Shown here piece after piece: positions 36,020 to 46,343 of a stretch of DNA of 64,000 bases. The position numbers and the translations under genes are program-made. A model generated the notes under the pieces. It saw nothing but the letters and a program-made list of their open reading frames with translations. It searched no databases and was not told the origin of the DNA. Each line of letters begins with the position of its first letter. The stretch's first letter is position 1. This stretch comes from Pyrus communis (Eukaryota; Streptophyta; Magnoliopsida; Rosales; Rosaceae). Where the stretch lies: contig NC_084816.1 in assembly GCF_963583255.1 (NCBI RefSeq), positions 22,761,344-22,825,343 on the forward strand. The letters run 5' to 3'.

Positions 36020-36673
36020 TTTGTAGCTCATTTGGTAAGCGGATTCAACACCGTGCCTCTATTGGCAAGTATCTTGGTGTTCACAATGTTGTGTTTTGTA
36101 AGGACCCTGTGAATGGTAAGGAGCTTATTCTCAAGGTCCAACAAAGGTTAGCCGGTTGAAAAAGTAATTCTCTTCAAGAGCGGCCAAGTTAATTACTCTC
36201 CTTAAATCCACCATCTCAAGTTTTATCTTGTTTTCCATGTCTTCCAAAGACGGCTAAAGCTATTGAACAATTCAGGCTCTTGGGGCTCTTCTGTGAGTTC
36301 GCCTCAAACATTCTTATTGCTGAAGGTCAGGCTCTTGAGGATGGAATATTGCGTACTACGTTATCAAAAGGTGATGCTCGTCTAATTGTGGAAGGGGATT
36401 CCAAGTTTCTTATTGATGCAATTATGGAAGCATTTTGATTCCCTGAAACCTCAAGACCTTGGTGGCTAATATCCAGGAATTGACTTGTCGTTTTCTGATA
36501 TTATTATTCGGCATGTCTTTCATGAAGCAAACTTGGTGGCGGTTGCTCTCTCTAAGATGGGTCAAAATTCTTCCAAGTTTCGCATTTGGTTGGACTCTCT
36601 TCCCTCGGAGGCTCGTTTGGCTTGGTTTTGGGATATTAGTGGTTCTAGTTGCCCGTGGGGCTTTGTGCTGTAA
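36020..36673 (+). pseudogene. Decayed LINE: end of reverse transcriptase plus RNase H
   Basis: IGKYLGVHNVVFCKDP and LILKVQQRLAG (36060-36160) match the end of a plant L1-type reverse transcriptase, followed by a stop and frameshift. Then LIVEGDSKFLIDAIMEAF (36380-36440), a stop, and DIIIRHVFHEANLVAVALSKMGQ to the end at 36673 give the RVT_3-type RNase H domain. At least three disruptions make it non-functional. The first bases (36009-36050, TTTGTAGCTCATTTGGTAAG) look tRNA-like and may be an unrelated SINE piece. Confidence 0.7.
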
Positions 36674-36774
36674 TCTTTTTTTTCTTTCTTACACAGAAAA
36701 AACATCAAGACAATGCCAAGAGAGGATGTTTCAGGCTTTGATTAATTGGGATGAGTTCAATTTGACGTTCCTTA

Positions 36775-37313
36775 CAATAAAACGCTTACAAGGACCGAGA
36801 AAGGCCCAAGAACAAAAACGAATTTTGATGGTAGGATGAACATGAGCGGTTGTGACCAAAAGCTCAGGCAACAATTGGACAGAAGCCAAATCCTCGTCAA
36901 TTTTATTTTAGACAAAACAATATTCTAATCTACTCTAATGTAAAGAAAAAAAGAGACTCAAACTTAAGGGCGGAAGGGCAGATATCCCACCCTAATAACT
37001 GACCTAGCTCGAATATGCATGATAAACACAATATTTTTAGCCTTTTACACACTCCTATTTAATCATGTCCATTTGTTCTATTTGATTTATTCAATCTAAT
37101 GATAAAAAATTAAGAGGAATATGTGCAAAATGAATTGAATGTACGAAAACTTCATATGAAGTTAATCAATGGTCAATTCCACATTCAATGCGGTCAACAA
37201 TGGTGCTATCGGCCCATAGCATGTGCAACATTGAAGTAATTTAAACCCTGTTCTGCAACCATGGTAACAGATGTTAGATTGCATCAGATGATTCAGATCA
37301 TCAGATTATCCAG
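36775..37313 (-). repeat. Duplicated 3' end of the G-gamma gene (copy A)
   Basis: It is collinear with 45960-46343. Shared words include GAAAGGCCCAAGAA, TAGGATGAACATG, ACTTCATATGAAGTTAAT, and GATGTTAGATTGCATCAGAT leading to ATTATCCAGCAG. The last part corresponds to the final codons and 3' UTR of the intact G-gamma gene. Similarity stops at about 37313, inside what is the last exon in the intact gene. The copies differ at many sites and by small insertions. Confidence 0.7.
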
Positions 37314-37672
37314 CAGAGCCAATAAATGATACTTCAATTTATGGTTATCTCGATATACTTTGTGTTTTAACAGAGCAAAACCGATGCTTCTAGCTGCTAC
37401 CTTGAATCGAGGTTTGCCCCATGAATTTCAGGAAGCAAATGGCTATCCTATGCACGGTTGAAAGTGCAGTTGCAATGGTGGTTGGAGGGTCCAATGGCAG
37501 CCTCCATCGCAGGGCCGGCAATGTGCATGGACGGTGCGGCTTCAACTTCTGGGGTCATTCGTCATAAACCACCGTAGACCCTATCCGAACATGTTTATGG
37601 TATATATAAATTGAGATTCTGCTCATAGTAATTGAACGACAAGCAAAAAATCGTCTGCTATTTATCCAACTC

Positions 37673-37704
<32 letters not shown>

Positions 37705-37727
37705 GAAAAACAAGCAACAAAGCAAAC
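37314..37727. other. Spacer downstream of the F-box gene
   Basis: Ordinary sequence with a (CA)n tract at 37674-37698. It may hold the F-box 3' UTR. No other feature is seen. Confidence 0.4.
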
Positions 37728-38491
37728 TTAAACACATGAAATAAGTCCATCATAATTCAACAAGCTATCTTGTTCTTCAATTATGATGAGATAACAACTA
37801 CTAAGATAACTTAGAAAACAAATATCATCCAAAAAACATGTTAATAAATCAACTATAATGTAGTCTAGGAATTGGTGTCGGCCAACATCAAGTGAAAATT
37901 GAAATGATCTGTAATTACTGGGACTTTGCGGCTCCGTTCTCCATAGCCAAGTTTTTGTACGAACGTTGCATGGTAAAATATCATGCTTACGATGCAGATA
38001 TAAAACATCCCCATCGTTTGGATCACCAACCAGCACCCTAGTCCAAGACCACTTCTCTTCCTTTAGCCATTTCGCAATCGCTGGTTTATCTTTTGGAACC
38101 ATTTCTTCCCAGGAAATCCTTTTTATCAAACACCACTCCATCAGTTTGACTCCATTAATATTGCCCTGCTGTTTTTCTACTTCTTTCCACTCCCAAATAA
38201 ACAAATTTTCGCCGGACTCATCTTGAATGAACAGCCGCAGACGCCCTCGACACACCCCTAGAGTATAAGAACATAACGCGTCCATAATGTAAGGGGAATC
38301 ACCAAATTCAATGAAACGACATAATTCGTTGTCGTCAACAAATTTAGCGGCAGCACGGATTGTGCTGTTCATGTTGTTGAATGGATCAAACCCGAAAAGC
38401 CTGCCATTGTGGTCCATCCAATACAACATTCCATTTAAAGCAATACACGGGTGATGGACACAAACGAACTTAGAGCCTGGGGAGCATAATA
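37728..38491 (-). pseudogene. F-box protein gene, C-terminal half, cut by copia insertion
   Basis: About 254 codons run from the copia edge to a stop at 37728. They include ALNGMLYWMDHNGRLFGFDP, LGVCRGRLRLFIQ, WLKEEKWSWTRVLV and DGDVLYLHRKHDILPCNVRT, the kind of beta-propeller-like region that follows the F-box in plant substrate receptors of SCF ubiquitin ligases. Joined across the insertion (using one copy of TAATA), the frame continues from the N-terminal half at 44650 without a shift, so this is one gene split in two. The half has no start of its own in a promoter context. Transcripts from the LTR could in principle still cross it. Confidence 0.82.
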
Positions 38492-38950
38492 TGTAAGATG
38501 TGTGTGTCAAGGAGAATGACTTCTAGTTCTCGTCAAACTTGTACTTCAGTTTTGAGTTATCAAGTTGAGAAGATTACAAACTTACTTGGCTGGAATTGAG
38601 AGTCCTAACAACGTGCAACTATATTCAGATAGCCTTATCATGTTTTGACAAGAGTTCATAATGGAATAGGACTATATCGAACCCTAATCAATATAGAATA
38701 TCCAGGTATCAGTTGATAGGCCCGATACCTAGGATGGTTGGCTATATATTAGGATGTCCCTGCACTCACAGCGCCATCTTTTCTGAGCGAGCCCTATTCT
38801 AGCTGGATATAGCTGCTGAGTGTAGAAGACTCCTGATATTCCTTGCACCGATGTCGAGCACTTCTCCAGGTAAGTCATGCATTATATATTTACGTATGCA
38901 TGTCATCGTGTATAGGTGGTTCTATGCATGCAGTGTATAAATGTCTAACA
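38492..38950 (+). repeat. Copia 5' LTR
   Basis: 459 bases, starting TGTAAGATGTGTGTG and ending AATGTCTAACA. TATATTTACGTATGC lies near its end, and the primer site follows 2 bases later. Confidence 0.93.
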
Positions 38951-39006
38951 TGTGGTATCAGAGCACACACTGTCGTGTTTAGAATCCTTTCAAGCACGAG
39001 AAAACA

Positions 39007-39102
39007 TTGATTAAAATGCACGATCCTGACATAAGACTTCCGCACAATGAAGCTGTGATTAAAATGCACGATCCTGACATAAGACTTCCGCACAATGAAG
39101 CT
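39007..39102. repeat. 48-base tandem duplication in the copia leader
   Basis: GATTAAAATGCACGATCCTG begins at 39010 and again at 39058; the 48-base unit is repeated without visible change. It lies between the primer site and the coding region. Confidence 0.85.
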
Positions 39103-39143
39103 GACTCAGTTATCAACTATTATATGACAGACATCACGTTTAG

Positions 39144-39146
<3 letters not shown>

Positions 39147-39189
<43 letters not shown>
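39147..39189. repeat. (AT)n microsatellite in the copia leader
   Basis: About 21 units, inside the untranslated leader of the element. Confidence 0.9.
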
Positions 39190-39194
<5 letters not shown>

Positions 39195-39627
39195 TGTTTT
39201 GCAAATTCTTCTCCAGGAATATAAGGATGTGTCTTCAGATTTCGAATAATCAGGTTACTGTCACTATATGACCTGACAGTCGAATTTTGGATCATGATCA
39301 ATTTCAACTCAAAAGTGTTTGTATCATGGTTCAAATTATCAGTTCAACTTGAACAGAATGATTAAACTGATGATGAATATGTTTTGAGATAATTCTAAAG
39401 AATTCTTATATTCAGTCATGTTTAATGGGTGTATAAGTGAGATACAAAAATTGGTATAGATGCAATTTTATCTGCTCAAAAGTGTTAAAATTGTATCGCT
39501 AATGAGAATTTTGTATTTTGGTTGTGCAAAACCTAATATAATCAGTTTTCGATCTAAAGATGTGACTGGCATTATAAGTTTTTGATGCCATTAATTGTTC
39601 ATATCGTGAACTTTTAATGAAGAACCT

Positions 39628-42600
39628 ATGAGCACAAATACTAAAGCGTATGTTGTTGATACAGCTATGACTTCTCTTAACTTCTCCAATATCGAAACAC
39701 TAACTGGATCCAACTACAAAAGGTGGAAGGATGACATGGAGATAGCTCTTGGTATGATGGATTTCGATTTGGCCTTAAGGGAGGACAAACCTGCAGCAAT
39801 AACAGCTACAAGTACAGCAGATGAAAAACTAAAGTTTGCTCAATGGGAGAAGGCAAACAGAATGGCTCTTATGATTATGAGGAGGGCCATGACAAGCAGT
39901 GTGAAAGGTGGGATACCAAAGAGTGATAGTGCAAAACAATTTTTTAAAGCAGTGGGAAACAAATTTAAGGAGTCAGAGAAAGCTGAAACAGGGAACTTTC
40001 TCACAAAACTGACATCCATGAAGTTTGATGGTGTTGGTAACGTGAAAGAACACATACTGAAGATGTCAGACATTGCACAAAAGCTGAAGGAACTCGAACA
40101 TCCAATTACAGATCAGTTTCTAGTGCATATGGCGTTGAATTCATTACCTGCGCAGTATGGCCAGCTGAAAGTGTCATACAATACTCAGAAAGCAACCTGG
40201 GACATTGATGATTTGATTTCCATGTGTGCTCAAGAGGAATTGAGATTATCAACTAATAAGGTGGAGACTGTGAACCTTGTTCACACTACTGCAAAGGGCA
40301 AACGTGTTGCAGATGATCAGTTATCTGTGCCTGCTGGTAAGCAGAAGAAAATGTTACATTTTTCTTCTTTTAAAAATGCTAACCCCCTTAAACGATCTCA
40401 AAAGTTTAAAGCTAATTCTGAAGAACCAAAGCCTTGTTATTTCTGCAAAGAAGTTGGTCATCTAAGGAAAGATTGCACTGGTTTTAAAAATTGGCTTGTT
40501 AAGAAAGGTAATGAAATCAATGTTTGTGTTTGTTTCGAATCAAATTTGATTTATGTTCCTCCTTTTAGTTGGTGGTTTGATATTGGTTGCTCAATTCATA
40601 TTACAAATACCTTGCAGGGATTCACAAACCTAAAGGAGAGAAACAATGAAGTTTACAATGTTTTTGTTGGGAATGGGAGCAAGGTAGCAGTCGAGTCTGT
40701 TGGCAGTGTCTCTTTAAAGCTTTCTTCTGGTTTTATTTTGTTTCTAAGTCCAGTACTCTATGTACCTTCTATGAGAAGGAATTTGATTTCAGCTTCTAAG
40801 TTAGTCAAATCAGGTTATACTTTTATTGGAGACAATGAGAGTGTAAAACTTTTTCATTCAAATAAATTAGACACCTTGCTTGGTTATGCCTTACTTCATA
40901 TTGATATGTGGCAACTGCAGTGTGACTATTTACATGAATGTTTCATAGTTTGTCACATTGGTTCCAAAAGATTATCTTCAAATGAAACCTCTCCCATACT
41001 TTGGCATAAAAGGCTCGGACATATATCCAAAGAAAGACTGGTGATTTTAACTAAACAAAAACTTATTCCAAATCTTGATTTTCAAAGTCTGCCAACCTAC
41101 ATTGATTGTTTTAAGGGAAAAATGACCAACACCAGAAAATTAGGATCCACAAGGAGCAAGCAGCTTTTAGAAATAATTCATACAGATGTGTGTGGCCCTT
41201 TTCCAAATAAAACAATCTGTGGCAACTCCTATTTTGTTACATTCATTGACGACTTCTCAAGATATTGTTATGTCTATCTAATATCTGAAAAATCTTATGT
41301 TCTTGATTGTTTTAAAACATATAAAACTGAGGTTGAGAACCAACTAGAAAAAAGTATCAAAATAGTGAGATCGGATAGGGGTGGTGAGTATTTTGGAAGG
41401 TTCACAGAGACTGGACAACACAAGGGAGCTTTTGCATATTATCTTGAAGGCTTGGGGATCATTGCTCAGTACACCACCCCAGGTACTCCACATCAAAATG
41501 GAGTGGCAGAAAGGAAGAATAGAACCCTCAAGGACATGATTCGATCCATGTTTTCAAGGTCTACATTTCCCATTTTCCTGTGGGGAGAAGCACTTAGAAC
41601 AACCAATTACACACTCAATAGGGTTCCAAGTAAGTCTGTCAAAATCATACCTTTTGAAGCTTGGACAGGAAGGAAGCCAAGTTTTAATCATTTCCATGTA
41701 TGGGGTTGTAGAGCTGAAGCACGATTTTATAATCCTCACGAAAGGAAGTTGGACCCGAGAACTGTTACTTGCAGGTTTATTGGGTATGCAGACAAGTCCA
41801 AGGGTTTTAAGTTCTACTGTCCTGATTCTCACACTAGAATTCAGGAGAATAACAACGCAAAGTTTATTGAAGATATGGAAGAAGAGACAATACATCACAG
41901 CACTTCAGAATTCGAAGAAATTGGAAATGAAGATGGTCAGCTCTCCATAACAAATGATGCATCGTTACTTGGAACTCAAGAAAACTTGATTTCTCTCCCA
42001 ACTGTTTTACCAACTGCTCCATCCGTAAACACTATGTCTCTTTCTGAAACTGTGCATGCTTATGATCCTGAACCTCAAATCCCCGAAAACCAAGTTCCTG
42101 AGGAAAGAGCTCCACCATTACAACAAGCGCAATTACCTATTAGGCATTCAAACAGGCAAAGAAAACCGGTGATCCTACCTGATTTTGTGTATTTACAAGA
42201 GACTGAATATGACATAGGAGATGATGATGATCCCTTAACATTCAATCAAGCTATTAATAGCTCAAGAGCGGATCTGTGGCATGCAGCTATGGTTGAAGAA
42301 CTTGCAGCTATGGAGAAAAACCAGGTTTGGACATTGGTGCCAGTTTCAGGCAATGCTAAGCCCATTGGTTGTAAATGGGTGTTCAAAACCAAAAGAAATG
42401 CAGGAGGGAAGGTTGAAAGACATAAGGCTAGACTTGTAGCTAAGGGTTTCACACAAAGGGAAGGGATCGACTATAATGAAACTTTTTCACCAGTTTCATC
42501 CAAAGACTCCTTGAGGGTGATCATGGCATTAACAACCCATTTCAACTTGGAATTACATCAAATGGACGTAAAGTCGGCCTTTCTTAATGGTGTTTTAGAT

Positions 42601-43818
42601 GAAGAAATTCTGATGGTTCAACCACTAGGTTTTGAGGAGAAAGGGAAAGAGACTATGGTTTGCAAACTCAACAAATCAATCTATGGTTTAAAACAATCAT
42701 CCAGGCAGTGGTACATCAAATTCGATCAAGTGGTTTCTGCTTTTGGTTTTGAAGAAAACAAGATTGATGACTGCATATATCTCAAGGTCAGTGGCACAAA
42801 ATTTATATTTTTGGTCTTGTATGTGGATGATATTCTCTTAGCAAGCTCAGACTTGACTCTTTTGCACACCACTAAGACCATGTTAACCAAGAGTTTTGAA
42901 ATGAAAGATCTTGGTGAGGCGCATTTCGTCCTTGGCATTGAAATTGAAAGAGACAAATCCAAAAGGATGCTGAGGTTGTCTCAAAGATCTTATTTCGACA
43001 GAATCATGAAGAGGTTCAACATGGAAAAATGCGCAGGTGGCGAGCTTCCCATAGAAAAGGGTGATAAGCTTAGCACGGACCAATGCCCTAAAAATGATCT
43101 CGAGAAGAATGGAATGAATGACAAGCCTTACGCACCACTTGTTGGCAGCATCATGTATGCTCAAGTATGCACAAGGCCTGATCTAGGGTTTGCAGTTAGT
43201 GTTCTAGGTCGTTTTCACTCTAATCCCGGAACTTCTCACTGGACTGCAGCAAAGAAAGTACTAAGGTACTTAAAAAGAACAAGGAACCTTGCACTGGTAT
43301 ACCAGGAGGTTGAGAAGTTGGAAATGGTGGCTTATTCCGACTCAGACTTGGCAGGCTGCATTGATGATAGAAAGTCTACGAGTGGATACGTTTTTCTCCT
43401 TGCTTCTGGTGCAATTTCGTGGAAAAGCTCCAAGCAAAAGGTGATTACCTCTTCAACTATGGAGGCTGAGTTTATTGGTTGCTACACTGCCACCAAACAA
43501 GCAATCTGGTTAAAAAACCTTATTATGGGACTGAAGGTTGTAGACTCAGTTGAGAAACCGATAACTATTTACTGTGATAACAAATCTGCGGTTTTCTTCT
43601 CTAAAAACAAGAGGTCTATTGCTTGCAGATTAATGGATATTAAGTACTTGCGTGTAAGGGATGAAGTCAGAAAAGGGTTGATCAACATAGTGCACATTGG
43701 AACTGATCTTATGGTAGCCGATCCAATGACTAAAGGTGTACCAGTGGGAGTGTTCAAGAAACATGTCTACAACATAGGAATGCGAGAGGATTTTGATTCT
43801 ATTAATGAGTGGGAGTAG
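39628..43818 (+). CDS. Copia Gag-Pol polyprotein, 1396 residues, uninterrupted
   Basis: Order of domains: Gag (about residues 15-230), CCHC zinc knuckle CYFCKEVGHLRKDC (270-283), protease region around 318, integrase N-terminal zinc site (460-494), integrase core with D520, D583 and E628, reverse transcriptase (about 898-1140) with YVDD at 1065-1068, and RNase H (about 1232-1370) with YSDSDLAG and STMEAE. The polyprotein copies element RNA into DNA and inserts it. The frame is open throughout, but two key sites look damaged. The protease signature reads DIG at 318-320 where DTG or DSG is expected, and the HHCC site has Tyr491 where the first Cys is expected (YIDC). The copy may therefore be full-length yet unable to move without help. 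The start chosen is the first ATG, giving a normal Gag N-terminus. Confidence 0.93.
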   Translation: MSTNTKAYVVDTAMTSLNFSNIETLTGSNYKRWKDDMEIALGMMDFDLALREDKPAAITATSTADEKLKFAQWEKANRMALMIMRRAMTSSVKGGIPKSDSAKQFFKAVGNKFKESEKAETGNFLTKLTSMKFDGVGNVKEHILKMSDIAQKLKELEHPITDQFLVHMALNSLPAQYGQLKVSYNTQKATWDIDDLISMCAQEELRLSTNKVETVNLVHTTAKGKRVADDQLSVPAGKQKKMLHFSSFKNANPLKRSQKFKANSEEPKPCYFCKEVGHLRKDCTGFKNWLVKKGNEINVCVCFESNLIYVPPFSWWFDIGCSIHITNTLQGFTNLKERNNEVYNVFVGNGSKVAVESVGSVSLKLSSGFILFLSPVLYVPSMRRNLISASKLVKSGYTFIGDNESVKLFHSNKLDTLLGYALLHIDMWQLQCDYLHECFIVCHIGSKRLSSNETSPILWHKRLGHISKERLVILTKQKLIPNLDFQSLPTYIDCFKGKMTNTRKLGSTRSKQLLEIIHTDVCGPFPNKTICGNSYFVTFIDDFSRYCYVYLISEKSYVLDCFKTYKTEVENQLEKSIKIVRSDRGGEYFGRFTETGQHKGAFAYYLEGLGIIAQYTTPGTPHQNGVAERKNRTLKDMIRSMFSRSTFPIFLWGEALRTTNYTLNRVPSKSVKIIPFEAWTGRKPSFNHFHVWGCRAEARFYNPHERKLDPRTVTCRFIGYADKSKGFKFYCPDSHTRIQENNNAKFIEDMEEETIHHSTSEFEEIGNEDGQLSITNDASLLGTQENLISLPTVLPTAPSVNTMSLSETVHAYDPEPQIPENQVPEERAPPLQQAQLPIRHSNRQRKPVILPDFVYLQETEYDIGDDDDPLTFNQAINSSRADLWHAAMVEELAAMEKNQVWTLVPVSGNAKPIGCKWVFKTKRNAGGKVERHKARLVAKGFTQREGIDYNETFSPVSSKDSLRVIMALTTHFNLELHQMDVKSAFLNGVLDEEILMVQPLGFEEKGKETMVCKLNKSIYGLKQSSRQWYIKFDQVVSAFGFEENKIDDCIYLKVSGTKFIFLVLYVDDILLASSDLTLLHTTKTMLTKSFEMKDLGEAHFVLGIEIERDKSKRMLRLSQRSYFDRIMKRFNMEKCAGGELPIEKGDKLSTDQCPKNDLEKNGMNDKPYAPLVGSIMYAQVCTRPDLGFAVSVLGRFHSNPGTSHWTAAKKVLRYLKRTRNLALVYQEVEKLEMVAYSDSDLAGCIDDRKSTSGYVFLLASGAISWKSSKQKVITSSTMEAEFIGCYTATKQAIWLKNLIMGLKVVDSVEKPITIYCDNKSAVFFSKNKRSIACRLMDIKYLRVRDEVRKGLINIVHIGTDLMVADPMTKGVPVGVFKKHVYNIGMREDFDSINEWE

Positions 43819-44185
43819 TAAACCCATTGTTTTTTTTGTATGTTTCTTTCCGCTTAAATTGGATGCTTTCATAATGATTTGATTCTCATGTTATGTTATA
43901 GTAATGATATGAGCCATACGTTTGTATGAGGTTCAGTTCAGGAGTTGAATTTGGGTTATCAACCTGCAAATTTCGAATTCTGTCAAACAACACAGTGCTT
44001 ATGGTATAGGTATTGGTAATCATAACGCGCACATGTAGAAGGAATTACATACTGCGTTTATGATTCTATTCTCGAAGCCATAAGTGACAGGTTGTTAAAG
44101 GTGTAATTGCAGCTTTCGGGGACTTGTGATCACCTCAATCTCAGCCTATGTAATATCATTCTTCTTGGACACTCAAATGGGAGAA

Positions 44186-44644
44186 TGTAAGATGTGAGTG
44201 TCAAGGAGAATGACTTCTAGTTCTCGTCAAACTTGTACTTCAGTTTTGAGTTATCAAGTTGAGAAGATTACGAACTTACTTGGCTGGGATTGGGAGTCCT
44301 AACAACGTGCAACTATATTCAGATAGCCTTATCATGTTTTGACAAGAGTTCATAATGGAATAGGACTATATCGAACCCTAATCAACATAGAATATCCGGG
44401 TATCAGTTGATAGGCTCGATACCTAGGATGGTTGGCTATGTATTAGGATGTCCCTGCACTCACAGCGCCATCTTTTCTGAGCGAGCCCTATTCTAGCTGG
44501 ATATAGCTGCTGAGTGTAGAAGACTCCTGATATTCCTTGCACCGATGTCGAGCACTTCTCCAGGTAAGTCATGCATTATATATTTACGTATGCATGTCAT
44601 CGTGTATAGGTGGTTCTATGCATGCAGTGTATAAATGTCTAACA
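44186..44644 (+). repeat. Copia 3' LTR
   Basis: 459 bases, matching the 5' LTR except for about eight single-base changes, mostly A/G and C/T. It is followed by the TAATA target copy. Confidence 0.93.
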
Positions 44645-45277
44645 TAATATAACTATCTCTCTCCATTCACCAGTCTCAGACGAGAACATCTCAACTGTGA
44701 ATGAGCTTAGGTCGTCACATTTTCGAAGGATTCGCACAACCCTGTACCTGTACTCCGTATTAAATTTGACCGTAGTGCAGCCATCTTCAGTAGGGTTATA
44801 GTAAGGATTGTCGCATATGAGCCCCGCGCGTACTGTTAAGTCATGAACTCGTGGGGGAGGAGGAAGCTTTATCGACTACTTGGTGTACGGATTGCAGATA
44901 CAGTAATCACGCTCAAAGCTTCGGAATCGACAGCACAAGATTAAATCGTTATGCGTCGCTACAACACGTTGCATCCAAGGGAATAAACTTAGAGAACATT
45001 GTCCCCAAGTGAAAGAAATCTCGCGCGTTTTGAACTCGTCCGAAATCGACGTCACGGTGTATAATAATACATCCCTAAGGACCTGTGTCCTGATATCTAA
45101 TAATATCGTATCTGAATCGGTATGTCCTTGTTGACGTACAAAGCGGTGAATAAAAGATGGATCGGAGATGACAGAGAGCCATTGCTTGGACACGCACTTG
45201 CACTGAATAACAATTTTATATGGAAGTCGACAAAGAATTTCAACCAAGAGATGATGAGGAAGATCGTCAATATACAT
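44645..45277 (-). pseudogene. F-box protein gene, N-terminal half, with nonsense mutation
   Basis: The start at 45277 gives MYIDDLPHHLLVEILCRLP, then the F-box core VIQCKCVSKQWLSVISDP (about residues 5-45), which would bind SKP1 in an SCF ligase. The frame meets TAG at 44876-44878 after NPYTK and then stays open with SIKLPPPPRVHD up to the copia edge. In relatives the position after NPYTK is usually Gln, so CAG to TAG is likely. The gene is thus hit twice: by the nonsense change and by the element. Which came first cannot be told from one sequence. Confidence 0.85.
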
Positions 45278-45955
45278 TTTGGAGGTGGTTTTATGGGGTT
45301 TAATTTACAGTCAACATGTAAAGTCGACCGCTCGAAGTCGAAGATATGATCTGTGTGTACTTTTTTCGGTTTCTTTAGATTACTTGTCCCTCAAGTTAAA
45401 ATCCCCTTGGTTTATGGACTCCATGTTTCTTTGTGCTAAGAATACTGTATCACTATCACACAAGGAAACCGTCTCCTTAATATTAAGCTGTATATATAAT
45501 CATAATACATCAATTAGTTCATAAGAAATAAAAAAGAATTTGTTTTCCAAATGGCTAGTGCTACCGCTATCCACACACCTTGTTTATTTCTATTATTTGA
45601 TTTTCTTCAGTTTGTTCGATCCAATTACCGAAAATTAAGACGGATGTGGAAGATAAAAGAGCACCAGACAATCCGAACCAATCAAATTGAGTCTGACAGC
45701 CCACATTAACTCATTCACAAAGACTCCGATCTCTCTTTCACACATACCAAGGACCCAAATTTTATGGACTCAGACTTCAAACAGTAAAATTCAGAGAGAA
45801 TAAAATTTCTGTGGATAGCACCACCCGAACAAATTTCCATCCTTGTAGGCCAATTCCCTTGCTCCTGATGATGCTTTGGCAGTTGTTCTAATTTGATGGA
45901 AATCTATGATAGCTATCAACCTTCAGAGAGTTAACGTGAGCTTACACGTCGAAAT
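45278..45955. other. F-box upstream region with MITE-like segment
   Basis: Contains the likely promoter of the F-box gene. A segment from about 45556 (AGTGCTACCGCTATCCACA) to 45830 (TGTGGATAGCACCAC) has inverted ends of about 15 bases and may be a MITE; no clear target duplication. Confidence 0.45.
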
Positions 45956-45959
45956 GGTG

Positions 45960-46343
45960 TGAAAATTTTGGGCTAAGAAAGGCCCAAGAAACAAGCCTAA
46001 ATTCTGATCGTAGGATGAACATGGACGACGGTTGGGATTAAAAGCCTAGACAAGATCAAAGGAGAAGCCGAATCCTCATCATTTTTTTTTTTTTTTTTTT
46101 TTGACAAAGAGATATTCTAACCTACTATAATTAGAAAAAAGTGACAAAAAAGGAAAAAGAAAAAAAAGTTTAAGAGATCACTGAAGAAGCGAAACTAGTG
46201 AATTTAATGTACAAACTTCATATGAAGTTAATGGTCAATCTACATTCAATATGGTTAACGATGGTGATAGCTATAACCTGTCTTGTAAACCATGGCAACA
46301 AATGTTAGATTGCATCAGATTCAAATCATCAGAGTATCCAGCA
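45960..46343 (-). repeat. 3' end of the G-gamma gene, duplicated segment (copy B)
   Basis: The intact partner of copy A at 36775-37313, in the same orientation, on the other side of the F-box gene. It includes the last few codons and 3' UTR of the G-gamma gene plus flanking DNA. Confidence 0.7.

Larger units (their letters stand above)
38492..44644 (+). mobile_element. Complete Ty1/copia LTR retrotransposon
   Basis: Two 459-base LTRs (38492-38950 and 44186-44644) begin TGTAAGATGTG and end TCTAACA. TAATA flanks the element on both sides (38487-38491 and 44645-44649). The primer site TGGTATCAGAGC (38953-38964) matches initiator tRNA-Met, and AAATGGGAGAA precedes the 3' LTR. I count about eight substitutions between the LTRs by eye, so the insertion is fairly recent but not new. 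The leader carries a 48-base tandem duplication and an AT microsatellite. The element lies inside an F-box gene in the opposite orientation. Confidence 0.95.

Noticed and set aside
36009..36050. tRNA gene
   Set aside because: TAGCTCATTTGGTAAG resembles a D-arm/A box, but no anticodon or acceptor stem can be folded and LINE sequence follows directly.
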